NCBI GenBank assembly: GCA_900769645.1
Contig: CAAGHI010000063.1
Span: 1 to 64,000, forward strand
DNA: 64,000 nt
Source of the DNA: Candidatus Gastranaerophilales bacterium
GTDB taxonomy: Bacteria; Cyanobacteriota; Vampirovibrionia; Gastranaerophilales; Gastranaerophilaceae
Direction: 5' to 3'
Each line of letters starts with the position of its first letter. Position 1 is the first letter of the stretch. A program made the position numbers and the translations under genes. The notes beneath the pieces were generated by a model. The model was not told where the DNA came from. It saw only the letters and a list, made by a program, of their open reading frames with translations, and ran no database searches. Below, piece after piece: positions 45,772 to 54,887 of the stretch.

Positions 45772-46979
45772 TTATGGCAAACTTTCCCAATAACCTTTTG
45801 TTGGATCGTCAGGGTTTTGGTTAATCAATGCGTAGTATGAACAGCCGGTACCGTTTCCTGCTTGTTTTGACTTGATAGAACAAGGATCGCCATTAACAAA
45901 AGGGACCCCTAGATTTTCTAATTCTTCATCTGTATAAAGTTTATACATTTTGATAGGTGCAAAATTGTCCTTTTTGTCTACTTTGAAGAAAAATATATCG
46001 TGTCCTAAAAGATTTGGACCTTTTATTCCATTCGTATCAACAACTATGAAAATAGTTAATGCAGTAATTGTTAATGCAGAGCACATGCCGTTTGAAAGTT
46101 CATCTTGCAGACCTGTTAATGTATTGTCGCTCCCAGATATATAGTACGAGCGAGCTTGTGCGTTTTTGGTGTAATTTTTTATTATAATATTTTTATAATT
46201 GCATTTCCCTATTACTTTCACTCCTGAATATTGGTAAAATTTCTTATAAAATTCGCCAGCATTTGGATTTGTTTGGGTGTCAGGGTTGTAATAAGCATAG
46301 TATTCGGCTAACCCTTCGCCATCTTCTCGTTTCATATTCATTATGCCCTGAGAAAATGTTGAGTAAGCTTTTTTAAATCCGGTTTCAAGTTCCTTGTGCC
46401 TGATGTTGTTGATAATGCTAGGTAATGTTAGAGCTGCTACAACCCCGATAATACCGAGGGTGATGAGAACTTCAGCCAATGTGAAAGCGGCTTTTGGTAG
46501 TGAAAAGTGAGAAGTGAAATGTGAAAAGACCGTTTCGGTTAAGTTGAAATTGTTATCATGCGCAACTTCCTGTAACATAAGTCTTTCCTCGGTTAGGACT
46601 CTGCCGAGAAAAAGGTGACTAAATGTCACGTTTTTCGAGAGGGTTTTAGATGGGGAAATGGTTAATTTTTCTGCATTCTCAGTCACAAGATTCTTCGGGA
46701 TTAAATTATTGTTCCCCTCAGAATGACGATTATTTATAGGCTGGATTCCTTCGCTGTCGCTCGGAATGACGACTAATAGCGACTGTTCCTGTTCAGAATA
46801 ACAATTTTGCTTAGCTGCTTCACTTCCTAGCTGCTTTGTAACAGACTTTGCTTCTATGCATCTATGCCTCTTGGTATCTACAACCTTACACCAATGTCTG
46901 AAGTATGAACCAATATAGTTGCAGTGGGCTACGTGCGTAGCACCGGGGGGGGGGCAATCATGGATCTATTATTAAACAT
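45772..46979 (-). CDS. Prepilin E with C-run (interrupted frame, 165-residue leader)
   Basis: On the minus strand ATG 46979, preceded by GAGAGGA, reads FNNRSMIA and reaches C10 (complement of 46945-46954), then stops in TAG. With eleven C the frame is open for 402 residues: a 165-residue leader, then FTLAEVLI and helix, a globular part and DTNGIKGPNLLGHDIF. The leader strings together GATHVAHCN, an EAKSV segment, two REP-like repeats (NNRHSEGNNNLIPKNL) and ETVFSHFTSHFSLPKAA. It is the only member where the run is C on the coding strand. GTG 46686 is an internal alternative. TTGACA at 47041-47036 may be its -35. Confidence 0.72.
46945..46954 (+). repeat. Homopolymer G10 (C10 on the coding strand) in prepilin E
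   Basis: Ten G between CACC and CAATCATGG. The near-palindrome GCTACGTGCGTAGC (46928-46941) adjoins it. Eleven would restore the frame. Confidence 0.9.
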
Positions 46980-47037
46980 TTCAGTATCCTCTCTATTCTT
47001 AAACCTGGTTTTATTATTTATCAAGTTTTGGATATTG

Positions 47038-47730
47038 TCAAGTGTTTTGATGCTTGTATTTTTCATATAAATCAGGTCGTTTAGCTTGCGTTCTTTTCAA
47101 ACTTTCTTGCAAACGAAATTCCGCAATTTCTTTGTGATTTCCGTTTAAGAGTACTTCTGGAACTGCTAATCCTCTATATTCTCTCGGTTTTGTGTAATGC
47201 GGATATTCAATTAAGCCGTTTGAAAAACTGTCCTCGTCTGCAGATTCAATTTTTCCTAGTGTGCCTTCAATTTTTCTGCTAACTGCATCAATTAGGCACA
47301 GTGCAGGAAGTTCTCCACCTGTCAAAACAAAATCTCCAATAGAAATTTCTCGAGGCTTTATAATCTCTCGAATTCGCTCGTCAAACCCTTCGTAATGTCC
47401 GCAAAGCATTACCAATTGGTCATAATTTGCAAGTTCATTCACAACTTTGTCCGTCAGTGGTTCTCCCTGAGGTGAAAGCATTACAGTAAGCGAGTTTTCA
47501 CATCTCTCAACGCTTTCATAAGCATCAACATAAGGTTGTGCCATCAAAACCATTCCAGCGCCACCACCGTAAGGTGTATCGTCAACTTTTTTGTGTTTGT
47601 CGAGAGTGAAATCTCGGGGATTTACGGTGTTGACGGTCAAAATACCTTTATCAATTGCTCGTTTAAGAATACTGAAACCGCAACAGCCATCAACCATTTC
47701 AGGGAAAAGAGTCAATACGTCAAATCTCAT
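47038..47730 (-). CDS. trmD: tRNA (guanine37-N1)-methyltransferase
   Basis: 230 residues, SPOUT fold. MRFDVLTLFPEM, DDTPYGGGAGMVLM, LSPQGEPL, LCGHYEGFDERI and IGDFVLTGGELPA are diagnostic. It methylates G37 next to the anticodon and prevents frameshifting. Its start overlaps the stop of rimM. Confidence 0.95.
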   Translation of the reverse strand: MRFDVLTLFPEMVDGCCGFSILKRAIDKGILTVNTVNPRDFTLDKHKKVDDTPYGGGAGMVLMAQPYVDAYESVERCENSLTVMLSPQGEPLTDKVVNELANYDQLVMLCGHYEGFDERIREIIKPREISIGDFVLTGGELPALCLIDAVSRKIEGTLGKIESADEDSFSNGLIEYPHYTKPREYRGLAVPEVLLNGNHKEIAEFRLQESLKRTQAKRPDLYEKYKHQNT

Positions 47731-48239
47731 TCGATTAATCCCTCGATGTTATTGATGATGATTTTTTTATCTTTAATGCTCACGTCTGTAACAATTGCTT
47801 TTACAAACGGAATTAGGACAATTTTTTTAGAATTTGTTTTGACAGAAAGAAGGTCGCTTGCACCATTATTTGACACTCCGACGACAAAACCTTTCTTTTC
47901 GCCATTTTGGTCGAAAACCTCAAGACTAACAAGTTCATCAATCAAAAATTCGTCCTCTTCAAGGTTCTCTCTGATAGTTTCTTCTTCAACGTAAAGAAAA
48001 GCGCCTTTGTATTCCAAAAGCTCATCAATCGAGTTTATCCCTTCAAATTGAACAAGAGCAATATTTTTGTGCAGTCTTGAATTTTTAATAATCAATGGAA
48101 GGTATTCGTTGTCTTTTTTAACGAAAACCTTATCAAGTGAGCAGAAAAAGTCCTCTTGGTTTTTGGTAAAACCAACTTTGGCTTCACCTTTTATGCCATG
48201 AAAATTAAGAATTTTGCCAACTGAAACAAATTTTTTCAT
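47727..48239 (-). CDS. rimM: 16S rRNA processing protein
   Basis: 170 residues. VGKILNFHGIKGEAKV at the start and the PRC-barrel half (VGVSNNGASDLLSVKT, LIPFVKAIVTDVSI) are typical. It helps 30S maturation. It lies five bases after the RNA-binding-like protein and overlaps trmD, so all three form a translation-related operon. Confidence 0.93.
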   Translation of the reverse strand: MKKFVSVGKILNFHGIKGEAKVGFTKNQEDFFCSLDKVFVKKDNEYLPLIIKNSRLHKNIALVQFEGINSIDELLEYKGAFLYVEEETIRENLEEDEFLIDELVSLEVFDQNGEKKGFVVGVSNNGASDLLSVKTNSKKIVLIPFVKAIVTDVSIKDKKIIINNIEGLIE

Positions 48240-48244
48240 ATCAA

Positions 48245-49459
48245 TTATGCTTCTTCTTCAACTTTTTTAGGTTTTCTGCCACGTTTAGGTTTTTCAGCCG
48301 GAGCTTCTGCTGTTTCTTCTACTACAGCTGCAACTTCAACTTTTGCAGGTTCTTCTGCTGGGGTTTCTGTTTTTTCAGCATTAGCGTTAGCTTTAGCTTC
48401 TGCCTTGGCAGCTTCTTTGGCTTTCTTTTCTTCTTCTTTTTTCTTTGCGTTTTCTGCTATTTGTTTTTTATAATCTTCTGAAAGATCTGGTCTATCTTCG
48501 TTCCATCTGTTCAAGCCCATTTGAGAACGGATAAGCCCGATTCCTACGTGAACTCTCCATTCGTCCATTTTTAACTGAGCCGCAATGATTTTGTGGCAAC
48601 CGATTGGAGGCAATGGAAGTAATGGTTCATATAAATTCTTAATCGCAAACAATTGATCCGGAGAAATCGCCAATTTACGTTTCGGGAACGGCAATTTCGG
48701 TAGCATCATTTTTTGTCTTACAAGGTTAATCCCAAAGAAAACTTTTCTTGGTTCCAAACCGATTTTTTCGCCGATAACTTCGTGACAATCAGGGTTTGGA
48801 AGTGGTAACATCATCTTGTACAACAATTCAATTTGTTCCAATTGTTCTTTGCTTACAAGTAATTGTTTTGGCGCTTTTCTTTGTTGTGGACGTCTATTGA
48901 AGTTGTTATTTCTGTTAAATCCCCCCGGGCGTCTGTTTTGATAGTTTCCTTGGTTATTGTATCCACCTTGGTTTCTATTGTTATAACCGCCCTGTCTTTG
49001 ATATCCGCCCTGATTACGGTTTTGGTAACCGCCTCTATCGCCGTAACCACCTTGGTTGCGGCTGTTGTATCCGCCTTGGTTTCTATTGTTATAGCCACCT
49101 TGTCTTTGATATCCGCCCTGATTACGGTTTTGGTAACCGCCTCTGTCGCCATAACCACCTTGGTTGCGGTTATTATATCTATCTTGGTTATAATTGTTAT
49201 AAGATCTTTGAGGTCTGTTGTAATTTTGCTGTGGTTGATCGTTGCCACCTGCGCTGTAATAGCGAGGAGCTTCATCGTTTCCGCCTGCGCTATATCCTTT
49301 TAAAGGTTCTTCTTTGGGAGCTTCCGGAGCAGCCGGCGCATCTGATGAAGGTGATACCATCATTTTTTTATCAGGATACAAACAATCCGGACAAATTACT
49401 CTTTTGGGGTTTTTCGTTTCAAACTCACGACCACATTTGATACACTTGTTTACATACAT
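48245..49459 (-). CDS. Zinc-ribbon protein with Gly/Arg/Asn/Tyr-rich disordered region and two helical repeats
   Basis: 404 residues in four parts. The N-terminal zinc ribbon has Cys6, 9, 23 and 26 (CIKC, CPDC). Residues about 50-205 are a low-complexity stretch of NRNQGGY and GDRGGY units, including a 36-residue block present twice. Two similar domains follow (about 207-268 and 275-336), each with PLPxxxCHxxI and a V(G/F)I(G/N)LxRxxM end. The tail is Ala/Lys/Glu-rich and closes with a KRGRKPKK basic motif. RGG/Tyr-rich regions bind RNA and can drive condensates. First gene of the rimM-trmD operon. No known family. Confidence 0.7.
   Translation of the reverse strand: MYVNKCIKCGREFETKNPKRVICPDCLYPDKKMMVSPSSDAPAAPEAPKEEPLKGYSAGGNDEAPRYYSAGGNDQPQQNYNRPQRSYNNYNQDRYNNRNQGGYGDRGGYQNRNQGGYQRQGGYNNRNQGGYNSRNQGGYGDRGGYQNRNQGGYQRQGGYNNRNQGGYNNQGNYQNRRPGGFNRNNNFNRRPQQRKAPKQLLVSKEQLEQIELLYKMMLPLPNPDCHEVIGEKIGLEPRKVFFGINLVRQKMMLPKLPFPKRKLAISPDQLFAIKNLYEPLLPLPPIGCHKIIAAQLKMDEWRVHVGIGLIRSQMGLNRWNEDRPDLSEDYKKQIAENAKKKEEEKKAKEAAKAEAKANANAEKTETPAEEPAKVEVAAVVEETAEAPAEKPKRGRKPKKVEEEA
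48959..49170 (-). repeat. In-frame 108-base tandem repeat
   Basis: Two copies with a period of 108 bases encode the 36-residue YGDRGGY...RNQGG block. A repeat of this kind can change length by slippage or recombination without breaking the frame. Confidence 0.75.
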
Positions 49460-49640
49460 AATAAAAGCCTCTTAATTAAAAAATAACGTAATCTAAATAT
49501 CTGGGTTAATAAAATAAAGAATTTCTCCTCAGTAAAAATCGATTTCTAACTCTATATTTATTCTTGAATTATACCATGCTTTCTGATTTTTTGCAACATG
49601 CAAAATATTTTTTTCGCAACATGACAATAGAGTAAGGTGT

Positions 49641-50078
49641 TTATTTTTCGAGCCAAAAAGTAACAGGGCCGTCGTTAATCAGCTCTACGTCCATCATTGC
49701 ACGAAATTTGCCAGTTTGAACTTTGATATTTTTTTCTTTAAGTTTTTTTACAAAATATTCATACAATTCATTTGCGATGTCAGGAGTTGCGGCTTTGTCA
49801 AAAGATGGACGAGTGCCTTTTTTGCAATCGCCGCATAGCGTAAACTGAGAAACAACAAGAATTTCTCCCTCAACATCGGTTACTGACAAATTCATTTTGT
49901 CATTTTCATCTTCAAAAATTCTTAACTTAGTTATTTTTTCGGAAAGTTTATCAGCGTTTTCTTCGCTATCACCTTTTTCAACGCCTAAAAATATCAAAAT
50001 TCCTTTGCCGATTTGTGAAATCAATTTATTGTCAACTGTTACAGATGCTCGTTTTACACGTTGTAGTAATGCTTTCAA
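49641..50078 (-). CDS. dtd: D-aminoacyl-tRNA deacylase
   Basis: 145 residues. MKALLQRVKRASV, VSQFTLCGDCKKGTRPSF and the NDGPVTFWLE end are DTD hallmarks (the GP motif gives chiral proofreading). It removes D-amino acids from tRNA. Located 17 bases after ruvA. Confidence 0.93.
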   Translation of the reverse strand: MKALLQRVKRASVTVDNKLISQIGKGILIFLGVEKGDSEENADKLSEKITKLRIFEDENDKMNLSVTDVEGEILVVSQFTLCGDCKKGTRPSFDKAATPDIANELYEYFVKKLKEKNIKVQTGKFRAMMDVELINDGPVTFWLEK

Positions 50079-50095
50079 ATCTTTTCTCCTAAAAA

Positions 50096-50713
50096 TTATA
50101 CAGACAAAATTTTCAATGATTCTTTCAAAATTTCTTCCGCAGAAGCCTTGTTACTCAATGTTGCAAGAGCTTTGGAAATCGCATCTTGAATTTCTTTTCG
50201 TTCATAACCCAAAGATACAAGTACCATCTGTGCATCTTCAACCGCCTGATTATCCACCTGTGACGGCTTGATTGACGAGATTTTAATCGGTTCTTTTGTT
50301 TGGTAATTCATCAATTTGTCTTTGAGTTCCAAAATGATTTTTTGTGCAAGTTTAGGCCCAACACCTTTGGCACGAGTGATTTCTTTGTAATTTCCATCTA
50401 TTACAAAACCGATGAGTTCAGATGATGCAAATTCATCAAGCAGAGTCAGTGCCATTTTTGAGCCAACACCGGAAACAGAGGTCAATATGTTGAAAATATC
50501 TCTATCTTCCTTGTGTAAAAAGCCGCACAAGCTCATCTTGTCTTCTCTGTGAAGCAAAACTGTGTAAATTTTCAATTCATCAGAGTTTGCTTCGTTGAAA
50601 TCTCTTGTGGTAACTTCCAAAAGGTACCCAATTCCAGCTGTTTCGACCGTCAAAAAAGTTCCTTTTGTTGAATTTGTTTTGTTTGCTAAAATACCTTTTA
50701 TGTAATCGTACAT
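50096..50713 (-). CDS. ruvA: Holliday junction DNA helicase subunit RuvA
   Basis: 205 residues. The N-terminal OB fold (MYDYIKGILANK), two helix-hairpin-helix motifs (SVSGVGSKMALTLL and AKGVGPKLAQKIILELKDK) and the C-terminal RuvB-binding domain are present. RuvB is not in the window. Follows dnaA by 18 bases. Confidence 0.93.
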   Translation of the reverse strand: MYDYIKGILANKTNSTKGTFLTVETAGIGYLLEVTTRDFNEANSDELKIYTVLLHREDKMSLCGFLHKEDRDIFNILTSVSGVGSKMALTLLDEFASSELIGFVIDGNYKEITRAKGVGPKLAQKIILELKDKLMNYQTKEPIKISSIKPSQVDNQAVEDAQMVLVSLGYERKEIQDAISKALATLSNKASAEEILKESLKILSV

Positions 50714-50731
50714 TGTTCCTTCTTTATTCGA

Positions 50732-52138
50732 TTATTGTTGAGTTTCGCTGTTTTCGATATTTCGTCTGATTTCTCTAATAGAGCTTTCCAGTTCTTTGTT
50801 TGTGTGCAATTCCTCTTTGATTTTTTCGTAAGAGTAAAGCATAGTTGTGTGCTTTTTGTTGAAAAATTCTGCGATACTCTCAAAGCTCTTTTCCGTCAAT
50901 TCTCTTGCCATATAAACTGCAATATGGCGAGCTGATGAAACTCTTTGGTTTCTTGCCGAGCTCAAAAAATCTTTTAATGAAACGCCGTAATACTCTCCAA
51001 CAGCACGTGCAACTTTGTCAATAGTGAGTTCGTTTTGAATTCTTTCACAATTCAATACTTTTTTTGCAAAAGGAAGTGTAATTTCTGCTTGTTCAATATC
51101 TGCGTATGCACTAACTTTATTAAAAGCTCCTTCAAGTTCTCGAACATTGTTTACATAATTTTTTGCGATGTATTCCAAAACATCAAATCCAACTTTAATT
51201 CCAGCTTGTTCTGCAAGGTTGGCAATAATTGCAACACGAGTTTCAAAATCAGGTGGAGTAATATCAACCATCAAGCCCATTTCAAAACGAGTTCTGAGTC
51301 TGTCCGGAAGTGTTGGAATATCTTTTGGCAGTCTGTCAGAAGTGATAACAATTTGTTTATTTTTGTTGAGCAAACTGTCGAATGTATGGAAAATTTCTTC
51401 CATTGTGCGAGTCTTGCTTTCTACAAACTGGATATCGTCAATCAACAAAACGTCTACATTTCTATATTTTTGACGAAATTTTTCCATACGGCTGTTTCTA
51501 TCGTTTCCGCCAAATTGGATATTTTTGATTAATTCGTTGGTGTACTCTTCTGTCTTGATATATTTAACCTTCAATTTTGGCTTATTAAAAATAACAAAAT
51601 GACCAATTGCCTGCATAAGGTGGGTTTTCCCAAGTCCTGAGGCTCCATAAATAAATAATGGGTTGAATTTTTTTGCAGGACTTTGCGCAACAGCAAGAGC
51701 AGCAGCATGTGCGAAACGGTTGTTTTCACCAACTACAAAATTTCCGAATTTATATTTGAGATTTAAATTTGCAGATGACTGCATTTGGGCAAGGTTATTC
51801 AATCCCTTGTCATCATCGGTTTCTTGCTGAATTTGTTTAGCTTTTTGAAGCTCTTTTTTCTTTTCTTTTTGATACTTGTCGGCAAGCTCTGAGTCAAATG
51901 AAATGTGATAACTTACATCTTTGTTAAAAATCTTTTTTAAAGCACTTAAAATTTGTTCATTGTAGTTAGCTTTAAGTACCTGTGGAGCAAGCGCATGCGC
52001 AGAATAAAGCGAAAAAACATTTCCATCATAATCCGCTGGTTCCAAGCCTCCAAGCCACATTTGTGCCGGCGCCGGTAATGTTTCCTTAAGCTCTTCCTTA
52101 ATCTTATCCCAAAGATTTTTTACTTCCGAAATATCCAT
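50732..52138 (-). CDS. dnaA: Chromosomal replication initiator protein
   Basis: 468 residues. Domain I, a Lys/Gln-rich linker, the AAA+ core with GASGLGKTHL and LLIDDIQFV, and the C-terminal DnaA-box binding domain (VGEYYGVSLKDFLSSARNQRVSSARHIAVYMARELT). There is no Shine-Dalgarno; TAAAAT at -12 to -7 of the ATG suggests a leaderless message. dnaN is not adjacent and I see no cluster of TTATCCACA boxes in 52139-52325, so oriC is probably elsewhere. Confidence 0.95.
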   Translation of the reverse strand: MDISEVKNLWDKIKEELKETLPAPAQMWLGGLEPADYDGNVFSLYSAHALAPQVLKANYNEQILSALKKIFNKDVSYHISFDSELADKYQKEKKKELQKAKQIQQETDDDKGLNNLAQMQSSANLNLKYKFGNFVVGENNRFAHAAALAVAQSPAKKFNPLFIYGASGLGKTHLMQAIGHFVIFNKPKLKVKYIKTEEYTNELIKNIQFGGNDRNSRMEKFRQKYRNVDVLLIDDIQFVESKTRTMEEIFHTFDSLLNKNKQIVITSDRLPKDIPTLPDRLRTRFEMGLMVDITPPDFETRVAIIANLAEQAGIKVGFDVLEYIAKNYVNNVRELEGAFNKVSAYADIEQAEITLPFAKKVLNCERIQNELTIDKVARAVGEYYGVSLKDFLSSARNQRVSSARHIAVYMARELTEKSFESIAEFFNKKHTTMLYSYEKIKEELHTNKELESSIREIRRNIENSETQQ

Positions 52139-52325
52139 ATATGTATTTTACTATAAAAAAAATGAAACGTACAAGGTTACATATAGGTACAACATAACAG
52201 ATAAATTTGAAAGAAGGAATATAAAAAGAATTTAGGTGTTTTTTGAAATTTACTTCCTTCCCTAAAATATAAAGTTATTGTCAGATTAGTAAATCCGATC
52301 TACGGACTGTTAATGAGTTTGGTTA

Positions 52326-53012
52326 TTAATAATCTATTTTCCAGCCGTTATTAATTATTCTTGCGGCACAGCATTCCCCTGAACCTTTATTTGAGCAGTC
52401 TTTGTTTATTTGTTCAGTGGTAAAGTTATTGCATCTTGGCACGAGCATTCCTTTATTGTTTCTGTCAAATAAAAATACATCTTTTCCATAAGTGTTAGGT
52501 TTTTGTCCACCATTTATGTCTATTAAAATCCATGATGCAGGAATTGCTGAATTATTATATCCATTAAAATAAATAACAACACTTCCATCAGGTAGCATAA
52601 TAGTAGAACGATCAGAGTAACCAATTGCCGTTAAGGTGATAGGTTTTCCGCTTATTCCGCCTGAAGTCTCGTTTAAACGATAAAAAGTTGAACTAAGGTG
52701 TGCTCGGGAGCCGTAGCCACATAGATTTCTTCCCGTGCAAACAACTGCTCCTTTAAAGTATGGTAGCCAATATTTTTCAAAAAATGCATTATTGGTGTTA
52801 GTATCATACGGTTTTTCCCAGTTGGAATAATCATCATTTTCAACAATTGATTGTAAGATTGCTTGGTTTACAACAGAATAAGTCTTTTTTAGTTTGGCAA
52901 CTGTTTCTTCTTTTTGATAATTTGCAATTACGCGAGGTAGAGTTAAAGCAGCGACAACCCCAATAATCCCCAAAGTAATCAAAACTTCTGCTAACGTAAA
53001 TGCTCGTTTCAT
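52326..53012 (-). CDS. Prepilin-like protein with normal short leader
   Basis: 228 residues. Only MKRA precedes FTLAEVLI, then the membrane helix, a globular part with cysteines, DINGGQKPNTYGKDVFLF and the end NNGWKIDY. It belongs to the same family as the G-run prepilins and serves as an internal control: intact frame, AAGGAG before the ATG, no G run and no long leader. A good promoter lies upstream at 53079-53107. Confidence 0.9.
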   Translation of the reverse strand: MKRAFTLAEVLITLGIIGVVAALTLPRVIANYQKEETVAKLKKTYSVVNQAILQSIVENDDYSNWEKPYDTNTNNAFFEKYWLPYFKGAVVCTGRNLCGYGSRAHLSSTFYRLNETSGGISGKPITLTAIGYSDRSTIMLPDGSVVIYFNGYNNSAIPASWILIDINGGQKPNTYGKDVFLFDRNNKGMLVPRCNNFTTEQINKDCSNKGSGECCAARIINNGWKIDY

Positions 53013-53078
53013 CTTATCTCCTTAAAATGTTTCAAAATCATAGTAAATTATTTATATAATTAGAAGTATATTACTAAT

Positions 53079-53107
53079 AATATAACAAATTCCCAAATTT
53101 TTGTCAA
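53079..53107 (-). promoter_or_regulatory. Promoter of the short-leader prepilin
   Basis: On the minus strand TTGACA (53107-53102), 17 bases, TATATT (53084-53079). Confidence 0.75.
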
Positions 53108-53148
53108 ATATAACCAATTAAAGTATATAATTTTCTGTAAGGTAAATT

Positions 53149-53358
53149 ATGTCTGTAAGAACAAGTATTAAAACTTTATTGTTACAAGAAAATATGACAT
53201 TGACGGAACTCGCAAAACTTGCTACCCAAATAACTGGGAAGCAATACACTGTTGACAGCCTTTCGAGAAAATTACAAAATGAAACAATGAAGTATAATGA
53301 AGCAGAAATGCTTATTGGTTGTATTGGTTATAAGATTGATTTTAAAAGAATAATTTAA
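53149..53358 (+). CDS. Small helix-turn-helix protein
   Basis: 69 residues. ENMTLTELAKLATQITGKQYTVDSLSRKLQNETMKYNEAEML has the helix pattern of small Xre-like DNA-binding proteins that lack other domains. AAGG lies upstream of the ATG. Target unknown; it is divergent from the prepilin at 52326. Confidence 0.6.
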   Translation: MSVRTSIKTLLLQENMTLTELAKLATQITGKQYTVDSLSRKLQNETMKYNEAEMLIGCIGYKIDFKRII

Positions 53359-53403
53359 GTTTTGAATTATTTTAAATTGCTACTAAAAATTTGCACAAAA
53401 AAC

Positions 53404-53475
<72 letters not shown>

Positions 53476-53567
53476 AGACTATTTAATTTTTTTACATTTT
53501 GCCGTGGCGGCGGTAGCTTGCTACCTTTCCTCTCAGAAACGATAATCAATCGTTTCTTCGGCAGAGT

Positions 53568-53583
53568 GCCAACAGTCCCAGAT
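53568..53583. repeat. Short copy of the tRNA-Met 5' flank
   Basis: GCCAACAGTCCCAGAT repeats GCCACAGTCCCAGACT at the tRNA 5' end (about 53465-53480), some 100 bases away. The gap 53476-53663 otherwise holds a small hairpin (AGAAACGA/TCGTTTCT) and no gene. Confidence 0.45.
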
Positions 53584-53663
53584 TTACTGGATAGAAGCTG
53601 ACAAAGTCTAAAACTTCATCTCTCTTATTCCAAATTATCATTAAATAACAAAAAAATCAAGCT

Positions 53664-54680
53664 CTATATTTCTACAAAATTTTCTGTTATTTTTTCGTTT
53701 GCTCCAATAATTTGAGAAGTCAAATTTGTTTTTATTGAACAGTTTGACGCGATTACACAATTTGCCAAATGCACTCCATCGCCAATTGTTACGTTATCCC
53801 ATATAATAGAATTTTCTATTACTACGTTTTTGCCGATTTTGACATCTTTGCCAATTGTTGAATACCCGACAAATTTAGTGTCAGATGGAATATTTGAAGA
53901 GTTTGAAATATATGCACCTTTTTCACATTTTACAATTGGAGCATGCTCACAAGTGTATTTCCCTTCAAACAAATCTTTTGTTGATTGAATATATTGCCCA
54001 ATTGTGCCGATATCGCTCCAATATTCATTAACCATAAAAGTATTTATGGCATGCTCTGATAATAATTTTGGAAAAACATTTTTTGCAAAGTCGTAAAATG
54101 TATTCTCAGGAATATATTCAAATATTTTGTAATCAAAAATATAAATACCTGTATTAATAAGGTTTGATTTAGCTTCTTCAATAGAAGGTTTTTCTTGGAA
54201 TTCTGTAATAAAACCATTACTATCGGTGACAACAACACCAAAATGCGGAACCTCTTCCATTGCTATTTCTTTTACGCCAATTGTAGCAATAGCACCTGAT
54301 TGTCTATGGATTTCAATCCCTTTTTCAATATCTGCATTAGAAAGTCCATCAGCAGAAAGAACAACAAATGTATCGCCTTTTTCAAAGAAAAATTGACATT
54401 TTTTTACACCACCGGCTGTTCCGGATAAAGTTTCTTCTTTAATATAGTTGAAATTCAAACCATGACTATTGTTTTCATAGCGATTAATAATTTTGTCTGC
54501 AAGATAATAGGTATTGCAAACAACATCTTTTATCCCGATAGAAAGAAGGTTATCAAACAAAATATCCATGACCGGCTTGTTTGCAATTGGAACAAGAGGC
54601 TTCGGAACAAACTTTGTCAATGGCTCTAATCGAGAACCAACCCCAGCTGACATAATCATCGCTTTAATAGAATTCTTCAT
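53664..54680 (-). CDS. Sugar-phosphate nucleotidyltransferase with hexapeptide C-terminus
   Basis: 338 residues. AMIMSAGVGSRLEPLTKFVPKPL is the nucleotide-binding start of mannose-1-phosphate guanylyltransferase-like enzymes; LSADGLSN and EFQEKPS follow, and residues about 250-330 are left-handed beta-helix repeats. It makes an NDP-sugar for glycan synthesis; GDP-mannose is likely but not certain. No Shine-Dalgarno; TTGCAA-N17-TATCAT ends seven bases before the ATG. Its first 65 codons are duplicated at 55384-55581. Confidence 0.83.
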   Translation of the reverse strand: MKNSIKAMIMSAGVGSRLEPLTKFVPKPLVPIANKPVMDILFDNLLSIGIKDVVCNTYYLADKIINRYENNSHGLNFNYIKEETLSGTAGGVKKCQFFFEKGDTFVVLSADGLSNADIEKGIEIHRQSGAIATIGVKEIAMEEVPHFGVVVTDSNGFITEFQEKPSIEEAKSNLINTGIYIFDYKIFEYIPENTFYDFAKNVFPKLLSEHAINTFMVNEYWSDIGTIGQYIQSTKDLFEGKYTCEHAPIVKCEKGAYISNSSNIPSDTKFVGYSTIGKDVKIGKNVVIENSIIWDNVTIGDGVHLANCVIASNCSIKTNLTSQIIGANEKITENFVEI

Positions 54681-54759
54681 ATGAAGATGATATATAAAAA
54701 ATAATATTATTGCAAATTAAAAATTATTACTCAAAACAAAGCTTACAAAAATGAGATAC

Positions 54760-54836
<77 letters not shown>

Positions 54837-54844
54837 AAATAATG

Positions 54845-54868
54845 AAGCTTCCTTCGGGGAGCTTTTTT
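54845..54868 (+). terminator. Rho-independent terminator with TTCG loop
   Basis: AAGCTTCC-TTCG-GGGAGCTT followed by T, just after the first tRNA-Lys copy. Confidence 0.85.
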
Positions 54869-54887
54869 GTTTTATCTCTTTTTATAA

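Noticed and set aside
52139..52325. Replication origin next to dnaA
   Set aside because: No cluster of DnaA boxes or AT-rich unwinding repeats is visible; the only near match (TTATCCACC, about 50251) lies inside ruvA.
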